Assembly: GCA_900541175.1 (NCBI GenBank)
Contig: UQIT01000045.1
Coordinates: 1-13,295 of the forward strand
Reading direction: 5' to 3'
Length of the DNA stretch: 13,295 bases
DNA from: an uncultured Collinsella sp.
Lineage (GTDB): Bacteria; Actinomycetota; Coriobacteriia; Coriobacteriales; Coriobacteriaceae
Below, piece after piece: positions 6,553 through 13,295 of the stretch. The translations under genes were made by a program, and so were the position numbers. Under the pieces are notes generated by a model, which was not told the DNA's origin, made no database searches, and worked only from the letters and a program-made list of their open reading frames with translations. Every line of letters starts with the position of its first letter. Position 1 is the stretch's first letter.

Positions 6553-9316
6553 ACTCGGCGCTCTTGAGGGCGCCGACCATGTCGATCTTGTTGAGCGTTC
6601 GGTTGGTGGCGAGGTTGACGATAAACGTAAAGCCAAAGGCCAGCAGCACGGCGAGCACGTAGCTCAGTGGCTCGACCTCGACGTCAAAGTACAGCGACGG
6701 CATCTGCAAAATGTAGGTAAAGCTCTCGGCCAGCAAGCCGCCCAGCGGCACGCCCAGCGCAGCGCCGATCGCCGTGAGGATCAACGTCTCCTTGTTGACG
6801 TAGTGGTGCACCTCGCCACGGCGGAAGCCCAGCACCTTGATGGTCGCCAGCTCGCGCTCGCGCTCGGAGATATTCGTGTTGGACAGCGTAAACACCACCA
6901 CAAACGATAGGCACGCCGCCATAAAGGTCACGAGCACCACGACGGAATTGATGATAGTGAAGTTCGCCTCGAAGTTCTGCCAATGTTCAGCCGTGCTCGA
7001 GATGGTGAGCCAACCGTCGCTCTTAAGCTTCTTGCTAAACGCAATCTGATCGGCCGACGAGCCCTTAAGCAGCACAAAGACGCCGTTAAGGCGCGCGCTT
7101 CGACCGAACGCGCGCTCATAGGTGCCCTGCGTCATGTAAAGCGTGTTGCCCAGATAGTTGAGCGAAATGTCACTGACTTTGACCTTGGCAACATTGAGCG
7201 ACGAATCCTGGACGTGCGCCGTATCGCCCGGCTGAATCCCCAGTACCAGCTGTGAACTTTTGCTCAGATACACGTCTCCGTCACGCAAAGACAGCGGTTC
7301 TTTGGACTCATCCTCCAGGCGCACGTAATCGCCCAAGTCACCCGTGCGGTCGTCGGGAATCACGATGAGCTGCACAGTCTCGCTCTTGCCACCAAACGTA
7401 AAGGTGACGTTGTCGGTCATAATCGGCAGGGTTGAGGTCACGGTCACGTTGGAATCATTGGCCGCGCTGCGCTCATCCAATGCCGCGCACGTCTGCGAAA
7501 AATCGTCGGGATTGGCGACCGCCAGCAGGTCGTAGCGCGTGATATGCCCGTACTGTTTGGGCGAAAGCGCCACCGACGTGTCACGGATGCCCATACCGCA
7601 GATCACGAGCGCTGTGCAGCCGGCGATACCGAAGATGGTCATAAAGGCGCGCTTTTTGTAGCGGAACAGGTTACGCGCCGCCACCTTGTTTAAGAAGCCC
7701 ATGCGGCGCCAGATAAATCCGATACGCTCGAGCAGAATGCGTGAGCCGGCACGCGGCGCCTTGGGACGCATGAGCGAAGCCGGCGTCTCGGCCATCTCGT
7801 GGCGGCAGGCGATAATCGTGGCGCCCACCACGCCCACGGCAAACAGCGCTACCGACACGAGCGACGACACGATATCGTACGAAAGCAGCATCTGGGGCAG
7901 CGAGTACATGTCGTCGAACACCGTAAACAGGAACAGCGGCAGGCCCACAAATCCGATGATGTTGCCAAGCACGCCGCCGATCAGACACGCCCACAGCGAG
8001 TAGTCCACGTATTTGGACAGGATACGCCCACGTGAATAGCCGAGCGCCTTGTACAGGCCAATAAGTGTACGCTCCTCCTCAACCATGCGCGTGGCGGTGG
8101 TGAGGCTGATGAGCACAGCGACGACAAAGAAGATAAATGGGAACACCGTGGCGATGGCCTCGATCGAAGAACTGTCGCTCTCGACGCTCGAGTAGCTTGC
8201 GATGTTACCGCGGTCCTGGATGTACCAGGAGCATTCGCCCAGATCGGAAAGCTCGGCGCGGGCATCGGCAAAATGCTGGTCAGCGGCGGCGCGGCGCTGG
8301 TCCAACTCGGCCTGAGCCTGGACGCGCTCCTCGCTGCCCTCGGCCATGCGATTGATGTTGCCCTGTTCAATCCCAAAGAGCATATTCGCCTCGCGCTCGG
8401 CCGTATCCAAGCTTGCCGGCGTGTCGACCATCAGCTCCTGAGCACGCGCCTTCTCACGCTCCTCACGGATTTTCTCGATATTGCCCTTGACCTCATTGAT
8501 CTTTGCCGCGTAGGCATCCGAATAGGAGTTGAGACTCTTGGCTCCCTCGACGATCACGTGGACCGCGGAGTAGGAAGAAGATGTCGCGGCGTCCTCGCTC
8601 ACATAGAACTTATAGTCCGCCGCCGAAGCAGCGCGAAAGGCGTTGACTGTCGAGTCGGAGCTCACATCAGTGGGATCGAGGACCTCGGCCGTAATGGTGT
8701 AATCGCCCGCGGCAAACTGATCCTTGGCGCTTTGGTTCGATGAACTTGCGTCATTGGCGGCAAAACTCACCGTATCGCCGAGCTTTTTGCCCGAAGCCTT
8801 CAGGAACTTCGAAGTCACCGCAACCTCATCGGCGCTCTCGGGCAAATCGCCGCTCACCAGCACCGGCTGATCGATGTTCTCCTTGGAGAGACTCTGCACG
8901 ACCACGCGCTCGCGCGTTGTGCCCACGGCGGTGTAGGCGGTCTCGGTGTAGATACCCTCGGCCGTCTCGACGCCGTCGACCTCTTGGATGGCCGCGAGAT
9001 CGTCGCGCGTAAGGCCATAGGTCGACTGCACGTTAATGTCATAGACATTCTGCTGGTCAAAATAGGCGTCGACCGAATCGCGCAGGTCCTCGCAGCCCGC
9101 CTTAAGGCCGCACATCACGCTCACGCCGAGCGCGGTGATGACCACGATGGACAAAAAGCGCTTAAGACTGCCTCGGATTGTGCGGTAGATGCCGCGGCGA
9201 AAAACCGTCGGCACCATATCGTTTGAGCTTTGAGCGGTACGGTAGGTCGTAAAATCCTGCTCGCGCTCCGTATTCTGCGCGTCGTGGCGTAGGCTGTTTT
9301 GGCGATCTTGGTCCAT
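6551..9316 (-). CDS. ABC transporter permease, FtsX/MacB type with large extracytoplasmic domains
   Basis: A 921-residue permease with two FtsX-type halves in one chain. Predicted membrane segments lie near 54-73, 392-408, 444-466, 484-504, 560-577, 791-812, 845-863 and 885-905. A large outer domain sits between segments 1 and 2 and contains a charged, coiled-coil-like stretch (about 270-360, e.g. IEKIREEREKARAQ); a smaller one lies between segments 5 and 6. Both halves carry the family's cytoplasmic coupling motif, EEERTLIGLYKALG and ERERELATIKVLG. This is the type VII ABC architecture, which moves substrates or transmits force from outside the membrane instead of importing through a pore. 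The ATG at 9316 is five bases after the ATPase stop codon, so the genes are translationally coupled; an in-frame GTG at 9328 overlapping the ATPase gene is an alternative. The substrate is unknown. Confidence 0.9.
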   Translation of the reverse strand: MDQDRQNSLRHDAQNTEREQDFTTYRTAQSSNDMVPTVFRRGIYRTIRGSLKRFLSIVVITALGVSVMCGLKAGCEDLRDSVDAYFDQQNVYDINVQSTYGLTRDDLAAIQEVDGVETAEGIYTETAYTAVGTTRERVVVQSLSKENIDQPVLVSGDLPESADEVAVTSKFLKASGKKLGDTVSFAANDASSSNQSAKDQFAAGDYTITAEVLDPTDVSSDSTVNAFRAASAADYKFYVSEDAATSSSYSAVHVIVEGAKSLNSYSDAYAAKINEVKGNIEKIREEREKARAQELMVDTPASLDTAEREANMLFGIEQGNINRMAEGSEERVQAQAELDQRRAAADQHFADARAELSDLGECSWYIQDRGNIASYSSVESDSSSIEAIATVFPFIFFVVAVLISLTTATRMVEEERTLIGLYKALGYSRGRILSKYVDYSLWACLIGGVLGNIIGFVGLPLFLFTVFDDMYSLPQMLLSYDIVSSLVSVALFAVGVVGATIIACRHEMAETPASLMRPKAPRAGSRILLERIGFIWRRMGFLNKVAARNLFRYKKRAFMTIFGIAGCTALVICGMGIRDTSVALSPKQYGHITRYDLLAVANPDDFSQTCAALDERSAANDSNVTVTSTLPIMTDNVTFTFGGKSETVQLIVIPDDRTGDLGDYVRLEDESKEPLSLRDGDVYLSKSSQLVLGIQPGDTAHVQDSSLNVAKVKVSDISLNYLGNTLYMTQGTYERAFGRSARLNGVFVLLKGSSADQIAFSKKLKSDGWLTISSTAEHWQNFEANFTIINSVVVLVTFMAACLSFVVVFTLSNTNISERERELATIKVLGFRRGEVHHYVNKETLILTAIGAALGVPLGGLLAESFTYILQMPSLYFDVEVEPLSYVLAVLLAFGFTFIVNLATNRTLNKIDMVGALKSAE

Positions 9317-9321
9317 GGGCG

Positions 9322-10023
9322 CTACCACTCGATCGTCTCGATAGGCACGGGATTTTGCTGGACCGTCTCGCTCTCCACGCGGCCGCTCCTAAAGCGGATC
9401 AGACGATCGGCCATGGGCGCCAGCGCGGAGTTGTGGGTGATGATGATGACCGTAATGCCCTGCTTGCGGCAAGTGTCCTGCAGCAGCTGCAAGATCTGCT
9501 TGCCGGTTTTATAGTCAAGTGCGCCCGTGGGCTCGTCGCACAAAAGCAGCTTGGGGTTCTTTGCCAGCGCGCGGGCAATGGACACGCGCTGCTGCTCGCC
9601 GCCCGAAAGCTGCGCGGGGAAGTTGGCGAGGCGCTCACCCAAGCCAACCTGGCAAAGCGTTTGCTCGGCATCGAGCGAATCGGGGCAGATTTGCGCCGCA
9701 AGCTCAACATTTTCGAGCGCCGTCAGGTTGGGGACCAGATTGTAGAACTGGAAGACAAAGCCGACATCGGCGCGGCGGTATTCCACGAGCTGAGCCTCGT
9801 TGGCGGAGCTCACGTCGCGCCCGTCCACCGTCACGGTGCCGGAGGTCGCCGTATCCATGCCGCCCAGAATGTTGAGCGCCGTGGTCTTGCCGGCACCCGA
9901 AGCACCCAGAATGATGGCGAGCTCGCCGCGCTCGACCGTAAAGCTCGCGCCGTCGAGTGCGTGAATGCGGGCGTCGCCCTCGCCGTATGCCTTGATGACG
10001 TCTTTGAATTCGATATAAGCCAT
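9322..10023 (-). CDS. ABC transporter ATP-binding protein (MacB/LolD type)
   Basis: A 233-residue ATPase that drives the permease encoded directly downstream. All nucleotide-binding elements are intact: Walker A GASGAGKTT (40-48), Q-loop Gln92 in FVFQFYNL, signature LSGGEQQR (139-146), Walker B LLLCDEP (159-165) with catalytic Glu164, D-loop GALD and H-loop His197 in IITHN. The FQFYNLVPNLTALENVELA stretch is typical of the LolD/MacB/FtsE group that works with FtsX-like permeases. The start ATG is the only one that keeps the first beta strand MAYIEFKDV; the ribosome site (GATGGGAACC) is weak. The gene is first in a two-gene operon, and a reversed copy of the dispersed hairpin repeat lies in its upstream region. 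The -10-like TAATAC just upstream has no clear -35. Confidence 0.94.
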   Translation of the reverse strand: MAYIEFKDVIKAYGEGDARIHALDGASFTVERGELAIILGASGAGKTTALNILGGMDTATSGTVTVDGRDVSSANEAQLVEYRRADVGFVFQFYNLVPNLTALENVELAAQICPDSLDAEQTLCQVGLGERLANFPAQLSGGEQQRVSIARALAKNPKLLLCDEPTGALDYKTGKQILQLLQDTCRKQGITVIIITHNSALAPMADRLIRFRSGRVESETVQQNPVPIETIEW

Positions 10024-10073
10024 CGATCGGTTCCCATCTGGTCGGATAACTCTTTAGTATTACCCATTTCGCA

Positions 10074-10112
10074 CCGACTAAAAAGGGACGGGTTTATTTT
10101 GGCAGGTTCTAT
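10074..10112 (-). repeat. Dispersed intergenic hairpin repeat, copy 4 (reverse orientation, degenerate)
   Basis: TAAAAAGGGAC then GGTTTATTTTGGCAGG is the reverse complement of the repeat seen at 6511-6552. The distal arm is degraded (GACTAAAAA in place of TGCCAAAAA). It lies between the divergent ABC operon and the GyrI-like gene. Confidence 0.75.
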
Positions 10113-10224
10113 ATGGGGAAACGGCAGCTATAGATGAGGCGCCGGGGAGGCAGAGAAATCATCGATGGGGTCAGGCCGACCGCCAAACACAACGCACGCA
10201 TCTCAATCTGTCAGCCAAATCATT

Positions 10225-10238
10225 CGAACAACTGTTCG
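10225..10238. promoter_or_regulatory. LexA (SOS) box, Gram-positive type
   Basis: CGAACAACTGTTCG is a perfect match to the CGAAC-N4-GTTCG operator bound by LexA/DinR in Gram-positive bacteria. It lies 57 bases ahead of the GyrI-like start codon and ends four bases before the -10-like TATGAT (10243-10248), a position where bound LexA would block RNA polymerase. No comparably good site was seen elsewhere in the window. Confidence 0.82.
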
Positions 10239-10242
10239 TTTC

Positions 10243-10253
10243 TATGATATGAT
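10243..10253 (+). promoter_or_regulatory. Probable -10 element of the GyrI-like gene
   Basis: Two overlapping TATGAT hexamers (10243-10248 and 10248-10253) follow the LexA box. A good -35 hexamer is not visible at the expected spacing, so the exact promoter is uncertain. Confidence 0.5.
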
Positions 10254-10294
10254 TCCGCTATCTAAGCAGGCCAATACGCAGAAAGGCGGCCAAC

Positions 10295-10933
10295 ATGGCG
10301 TTCGACTTTAAGAAGGAATGCAAGGAGCTCTACAGACCTGCAAGCAAGCCGAGTATCATAACTGTCCCGCCTATGAGCTACGTTGCCGTTCGCGGAAAGG
10401 GCGACCCAAATACCGAAGGTGGCGAGTATCAAAATGCCCTGCCGCTGCTTTACGGCATCGCCTATACCGTCAAGATGTCAAAGAAAGGCTCAAGGAGTAT
10501 CGAGGGCTATTTCGACTTTGTGGTACCGCCGCTCGAGGGCTTCTGGTGGCAAGACTCCCCGAGCGGCGACATCGATTATGTACGCAAGGACGATTTCAAC
10601 TTTATCTCGTGCATCCGCCTGCCCGATTTCGTCACTCAGGATGACTTTGACTGGGCGGTCGCGGAAGCCACGGCCAAAAAGAAACTGGACTTTTCTGCCG
10701 TCGAGCTGCTTAAAGTTGACGAGGGTCTCTGCGTTCAATGCATGCATACCGGACCCTACGACAGCGAGCCGGCAACCGTAGACGCCATGCATGAATATGC
10801 GACCGAGCAGGGCTATGTCCCCGACTTCTCAGATACCCGTTTACATCACGAAATCTATCTCTCCGATCCACGCAAGTGTGCGCCGGAGAAACTTAAGACC
10901 GTGGTTCGTCATCCTATCAAGCGCGCTGAATAG
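10295..10933 (+). CDS. GyrI-like small-molecule-binding protein, possible cyclopropanoid hydrolase, SOS-controlled
   Basis: A 212-residue soluble cytosolic protein with a GyrI-like (SOUL/SRPBCC-like, COG4832-type) fold. Its MSYVAVRGKGDPN (27-39) entry strand, the aromatic block EGFWW (81-85) and the C-terminal HHEIYLSDPRK (184-194) with Glu186 are typical of the stand-alone GyrI-like group. That group includes Listeria Lin2189, reported to hydrolyse the cyclopropane of DNA-alkylating agents such as yatakemycin and CC-1065; other GyrI relatives (SbmC of E. coli) protect DNA gyrase and are SOS-induced. The ATG follows AAAGGCGG (10282-10289). The perfect LexA box upstream makes induction by DNA damage very likely and supports a genotoxin-protection role. 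Which small molecule it binds cannot be seen. A weak hairpin (10933-10953) ending in GGTTTT follows the gene. Confidence 0.85.
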   Translation: MAFDFKKECKELYRPASKPSIITVPPMSYVAVRGKGDPNTEGGEYQNALPLLYGIAYTVKMSKKGSRSIEGYFDFVVPPLEGFWWQDSPSGDIDYVRKDDFNFISCIRLPDFVTQDDFDWAVAEATAKKKLDFSAVELLKVDEGLCVQCMHTGPYDSEPATVDAMHEYATEQGYVPDFSDTRLHHEIYLSDPRKCAPEKLKTVVRHPIKRAE

Positions 10934-10963
10934 CGTGGAGCGTCATTTCACGCGCTAGGTTTT
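10931..10963 (+). terminator. Weak terminator after the GyrI-like gene
   Basis: GCGTG (10933-10937) pairs with CACGC (10949-10953), extendable with a bulge to include the stop codon, and GGTTTT follows shortly after. Confidence 0.4.
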
Positions 10964-11006
10964 AAGCCAGCCAACCAGCCGCCTCCTAGGCTGTCAAGCA
11001 ATTATC

Positions 11007-11033
11007 TTGACGCGGCCCGTCGCATCTTATAAG
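11007..11033 (+). promoter_or_regulatory. Candidate promoter for the CLC-F gene
   Basis: TTGACG (11007-11012) and TATAAG (11028-11033) each match the -35 and -10 consensus at five of six bases. The spacer is 15 bases, shorter than the usual 17. GTCAAG (10993-10998) with CTTGAC (11006-11011) forms an inverted repeat over the -35 and could be an operator. Confidence 0.5.
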
Positions 11034-11046
11034 TTTGTTTTGCTAA

Positions 11047-11089
11047 AGCTGGAAAGCCTCTCAACGATGCGCAACTCCAGCTCTTTTTC
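11047..11089 (+). terminator. Terminator-like hairpin in the leader of the CLC-F gene
   Basis: AGCTGGA (11047-11053) pairs with TCCAGCT (11076-11082), followed by CTTTTTCT. It lies between the candidate promoter and the coding region, only about 30 bases before the start, so it may be an attenuator; it could also be the end of the upstream transcript. Confidence 0.5.
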
Positions 11090-11118
11090 TATCAAGAGAG
11101 CAAGTGTCGGAAAGCAAA

Positions 11119-12354
11119 ATGTCGGAAAGCAACGCATCGAGCAGAATCAAACGCTTGCTCAACACCTATAGCGGCCTCGTGCTTATGGGTGCCGTCGGAA
11201 TCCCTATCGGCATCATCGTTGGCGCCATCTGCGCACTCTTTGGACGCGTGCTTCTGGCAATCGGCGCCTTCCGCGACGAACACATCGCACTGCTCCTTCC
11301 CTTCCTCGCCCTCATGGGCTTGGCCATCGTATTTGCCTACCGCACCTGGGGCAAAGGCACCGATCGGGGCATGAGCCTGGTATTTGACGTAGGTCACGGA
11401 CGCGAGGATGCCATCTCCCCGCGTTTGGTGCCGCTCATTATGTTGAGCACGTGGGGGACGCACCTCTTTGGCGGCAGTGCGGGGCGCGAGGGCGTGGCCG
11501 TGCAGATTGGTGCAACCGTCTCGCACTGGATCGGCAGGCGTCTACCTTTCCGAAACCCCGGCAACACGTTTTTGCTCATTGGTATGGCCGCTGGCTTTGC
11601 CGGACTCTTTCGAACGCCGCTCGCTGCTACGGTCTTTGCTATCGAAGTGCTGGTCGCCGGACGCATGGAATACCGCGCGTTGCTCCCCGCGCTTACGGCT
11701 TCACTTGCCGCAAGCATGACCTCCGGCGCCCTGGGGCTCGAGAAGTTCGAGGTCGCCGTTACCGCCTCGTATGCGCTCGACCTCCCCGGTCTTGGACGGC
11801 TGGCACTGTTGGGCATCGCGTTTGGTATGGTGGGCGGCGCCTTTGCCTGGTGCCTTGCACATGCCAAAACACTTGCGGCGCGGCTGTTCCCCAACCCCTA
11901 TGCACGCATCGCCGTTATGGGCATCGCGTTATCGGCGATTCTGTTCGCACTATGGCAGGGTCGATACTGCGGGCTTGGCACCAATCTGATATCCGCGGCG
12001 CTCGACGGTGACGGCAAGGTCGCCATCATACCTTGGGACTGGGCACTCAAATTCGCACTCACCATTACCACGCTTGCCGCAGGATATCAGGGTGGCGAGG
12101 TGACGCCGTTGTTCTCCATCGGAGCCAGCCTGGGTGTCGTACTCGCCGGGATTCTCGGCATGCCCGTCGAGCTCTGCGCCTCACTGGGCTACGCAGCCGT
12201 CTTTGGCAGCGCCACCAATACGCTGCTCGCACCCATCCTTATTGGCTGCGAAGTCTTCGGCTTTGGTAACTTGCCGATGTTCATTATTGTCTGCGTTGTG
12301 GCTTACCTGTTCAACATGGATAAGTCCATCTACGCCCTGCAGGAGCGGGCGTAG
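11119..12354 (+). CDS. CLC-F-type fluoride/proton antiporter (voltage-gated chloride channel family)
   Basis: A 411-residue polytopic membrane protein of the CLC family. The diagnostic blocks are HLFGGSAGREGVAVQIG (115-131), which holds the gating Glu of GREG, then AGFAGLFRTPLAATVFAIEV (158-177) and GYQGGEVTPLFSIGASLG (322-339). The classical GSGIP motif of chloride-selective CLCs is absent, and THLFGGSAGREG and GGEVTPLF are typical of the CLC-F subgroup, which expels fluoride in exchange for protons. The next residue after GREG is Val where many CLC-F proteins have Thr. ATG at 11119 is chosen because GGAAAG (11109-11114) precedes it; an in-frame GTG at 11104 has a poorer site. A 13-base direct duplication (TGTCGGAAAGCAA) underlies the two possible starts. 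No fluoride riboswitch (crcB motif) was recognised upstream. Confidence 0.85.
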   Translation: MSESNASSRIKRLLNTYSGLVLMGAVGIPIGIIVGAICALFGRVLLAIGAFRDEHIALLLPFLALMGLAIVFAYRTWGKGTDRGMSLVFDVGHGREDAISPRLVPLIMLSTWGTHLFGGSAGREGVAVQIGATVSHWIGRRLPFRNPGNTFLLIGMAAGFAGLFRTPLAATVFAIEVLVAGRMEYRALLPALTASLAASMTSGALGLEKFEVAVTASYALDLPGLGRLALLGIAFGMVGGAFAWCLAHAKTLAARLFPNPYARIAVMGIALSAILFALWQGRYCGLGTNLISAALDGDGKVAIIPWDWALKFALTITTLAAGYQGGEVTPLFSIGASLGVVLAGILGMPVELCASLGYAAVFGSATNTLLAPILIGCEVFGFGNLPMFIIVCVVAYLFNMDKSIYALQERA

Positions 12355-12378
12355 ATCGATGTCCAGGCAGGTGGTCTC

Positions 12379-12532
12379 AGCCGGAAACGGCGTCCCACTC
12401 TGAGGCTGTATTCCGGGACACGGTTTCCGCTTGGAACGCCATTCGGAAAGCGCATCCCGCTTTAAAACGGAATTCCGGGACGTAGTTTCCGTCTGAGCCT
12501 CCATTCGGAAAGCATGTCCCGTTCTTTCACGG
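12379..12532. repeat. Tandem 62-bp hairpin repeat, about 2.5 units
   Basis: Units at 12410-12470 and 12472-12532 are imperfect copies, both starting ATTCCGGGAC and sharing TTTCCG and CATTCGGAAAGC at the same places; 12379-12409 looks like a diverged half unit. Each unit can fold TTTCCG with CGGAAA around a 14-base loop, then CGGGA with TCCCG outside. In the second unit the outer arm is a perfect CGGGAC/GTCCCG. The repeat fills the gap between the convergent CLC-F and ogt genes and may contribute to termination. Confidence 0.75.
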
Positions 12533-12560
12533 CATCTTGGCTATGCAAAGTGCTCGAACG

Positions 12561-13139
12561 TTAGTCCTCGTACGCGCCCTCAAGCCGAAGCAGCCACTCC
12601 TTGCGGTCAAGCCCGCCGGCATACCCGTTAAGCGAACCATCGGCGGCAACCACGCGATGGCACGGCACAATAATCGAAATGGGATTGCGCGCGACCGCGG
12701 CCCCCACGGCACGGGGAGACGCAACGGGTGCTTCGTTTCCCGGTACACGATGTCGAGCCGTAACACGCTGGGCGATCTCACCATACGTAGCGACCTCGCC
12801 ACGCGGGATAGAAAGCAGCTCAAACCAAACCTCGCGCTGAAACGCCGTACCAATCATATGCAACGGCGGCGTAAACCGAGGCTCCTGCCCCGCAAAATAA
12901 GCATTCAGCCAAGCCCAAGAACGCTCAAGTACCGACGAGGCAGCACCGTTTGTCGGATTCACCGAAGACATGCCGCCAGCACCAGAAACCGCATCGGCGC
13001 CTTCAACATGTTCGGGATCTTCTTTGAGAAGCGTGGAGCCAAAGTGCTCCTGCCCCTCAAACCATAGCCCCGTCAAACCGCGGCCATCAGCGGCAAGCAG
13101 GATTTCGCCCAAAGGCGAAGCAAACGTCGTCGTGACCAC
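12561..13139 (-). CDS. ogt: Methylated-DNA--protein-cysteine S-methyltransferase
   Basis: A 192-residue suicide DNA-repair protein that takes the alkyl group from O6-alkylguanine (or O4-alkylthymine) onto its own cysteine. The acceptor is Cys160 in the PCHRV motif. Tyr119 (TYGEIAQ), the arginine finger Arg143 (PRAVGAAVARNP) and GYAGGLDRKEWLLRLE close to the C terminus complete the fold. The distance Arg143-Cys160 is the same as in human MGMT (17), but Tyr119-Arg143 is 24 instead of 14, so about ten residues (around ARHRVPGNEAPVAS) are inserted at the DNA-binding helix. A Ser/Gly-rich stretch at about 44-70 separates the N-terminal domain. The GTG start is chosen for the AAAGGAG site six bases ahead. 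It lacks the Ada regulatory domain and stands alone, convergent with the CLC-F gene. Confidence 0.93.
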   Translation of the reverse strand: MVTTTFASPLGEILLAADGRGLTGLWFEGQEHFGSTLLKEDPEHVEGADAVSGAGGMSSVNPTNGAASSVLERSWAWLNAYFAGQEPRFTPPLHMIGTAFQREVWFELLSIPRGEVATYGEIAQRVTARHRVPGNEAPVASPRAVGAAVARNPISIIVPCHRVVAADGSLNGYAGGLDRKEWLLRLEGAYED

Positions 13140-13217
13140 CAGCGGCTCCTTTCAAAACTCCGCAACATAATACCGCGAATTGTGCAGACAACCCCAATCG
13201 ACCCCACAGTCCCCAAA

Positions 13218-13246
13218 GGCGGCAGGCGCAAAGCGCCGAGGCCGCC
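13218..13246. repeat. GC-rich hairpin upstream of ogt
   Basis: GGCGGC (13218-13223) with GCCGCC (13241-13246) encloses GGCGC-AAA-GCGCC (13225-13237). On the minus strand a TTTGGGG follows, so it could be a poor terminator of a gene beyond the window. Nothing else is recognised in 13140-13295. Confidence 0.45.
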
Positions 13247-13295
13247 GCCGGGACCAGGGCTCGCAACAGCCACGCGCCCCCACATCAGCCCAGCG

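Noticed and set aside
9355..10137. Plus-strand open frame (260 codons) opposite the ABC ATPase gene
   Set aside because: Antisense shadow that runs through the dispersed repeat; no motif and no ribosome site.
10934..11100. Fluoride riboswitch ahead of the CLC-F gene
   Set aside because: The conserved crcB-motif segments could not be found by eye; only a simple hairpin with a T run is visible.
12379..12532. CRISPR array
   Set aside because: Only about two and a half diverged units of 62 bp are present, adjacent units have no identical repeats, and no cas genes are nearby.

Overview
The window looks like a chromosomal segment of a GC-rich gut actinobacterium of the Coriobacteriia, most likely Collinsella or a close relative. 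This rests on high GC, GTG and ATG starts with GGAGG-type ribosome sites, the mix of protein families, and a dispersed intergenic hairpin repeat that I associate with that group. The assignment is an inference from the sequence; no database search was run.

Layout, left to right. The 3' part of a type I methionine aminopeptidase (2-361, +) ends at a strong terminator hairpin. A D-2-hydroxyacid dehydrogenase family protein (492-1427, +) runs convergently towards an M18 aspartyl-type aminopeptidase (1683-3068, -). The aminopeptidase is divergent from a membrane-anchored linear amide C-N hydrolase (3230-4315, +), which is followed by a 6-phosphofructokinase of the 'PKTIDND' type (4456-5535, +). 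Next comes about 580 bp with no convincing gene (5536-6113). It holds three separate large palindromes (5527-5686, 5717-5783, 5832-6003) just before a small protein of unknown function (6114-6434, +). A two-gene ABC exporter operon on the minus strand follows: ATPase 9322-10023, then a 921-residue FtsX/MacB-type permease 6551-9316. The right-hand part carries a GyrI-like (COG4832-type) protein (10295-10933, +) behind a perfect Gram-positive LexA/SOS box, a CLC-F-type fluoride/proton antiporter (11119-12354, +), a tandem 62-bp hairpin repeat, and an Ogt-type O6-alkylguanine-DNA alkyltransferase (12561-13139, -).

How the genes work together. The left half is housekeeping: protein maturation and peptide turnover, redox metabolism, glycolysis and amide hydrolysis. 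The right half is about coping with toxic small molecules: an ABC export pair, an SOS-controlled GyrI-like protein whose relatives include hydrolases of DNA-alkylating cyclopropanoids, a fluoride exporter and an alkyl-DNA repair protein. The strongest lead is the SOS box in front of the GyrI-like gene. The strongest unexplained structure is the run of palindromes between 5527 and 6003. A 41-43-bp hairpin repeat occurs four times in the window (431-473, 1641-1682, 6511-6552, and about 10074-10112 reversed) and probably doubles as a transcription terminator.
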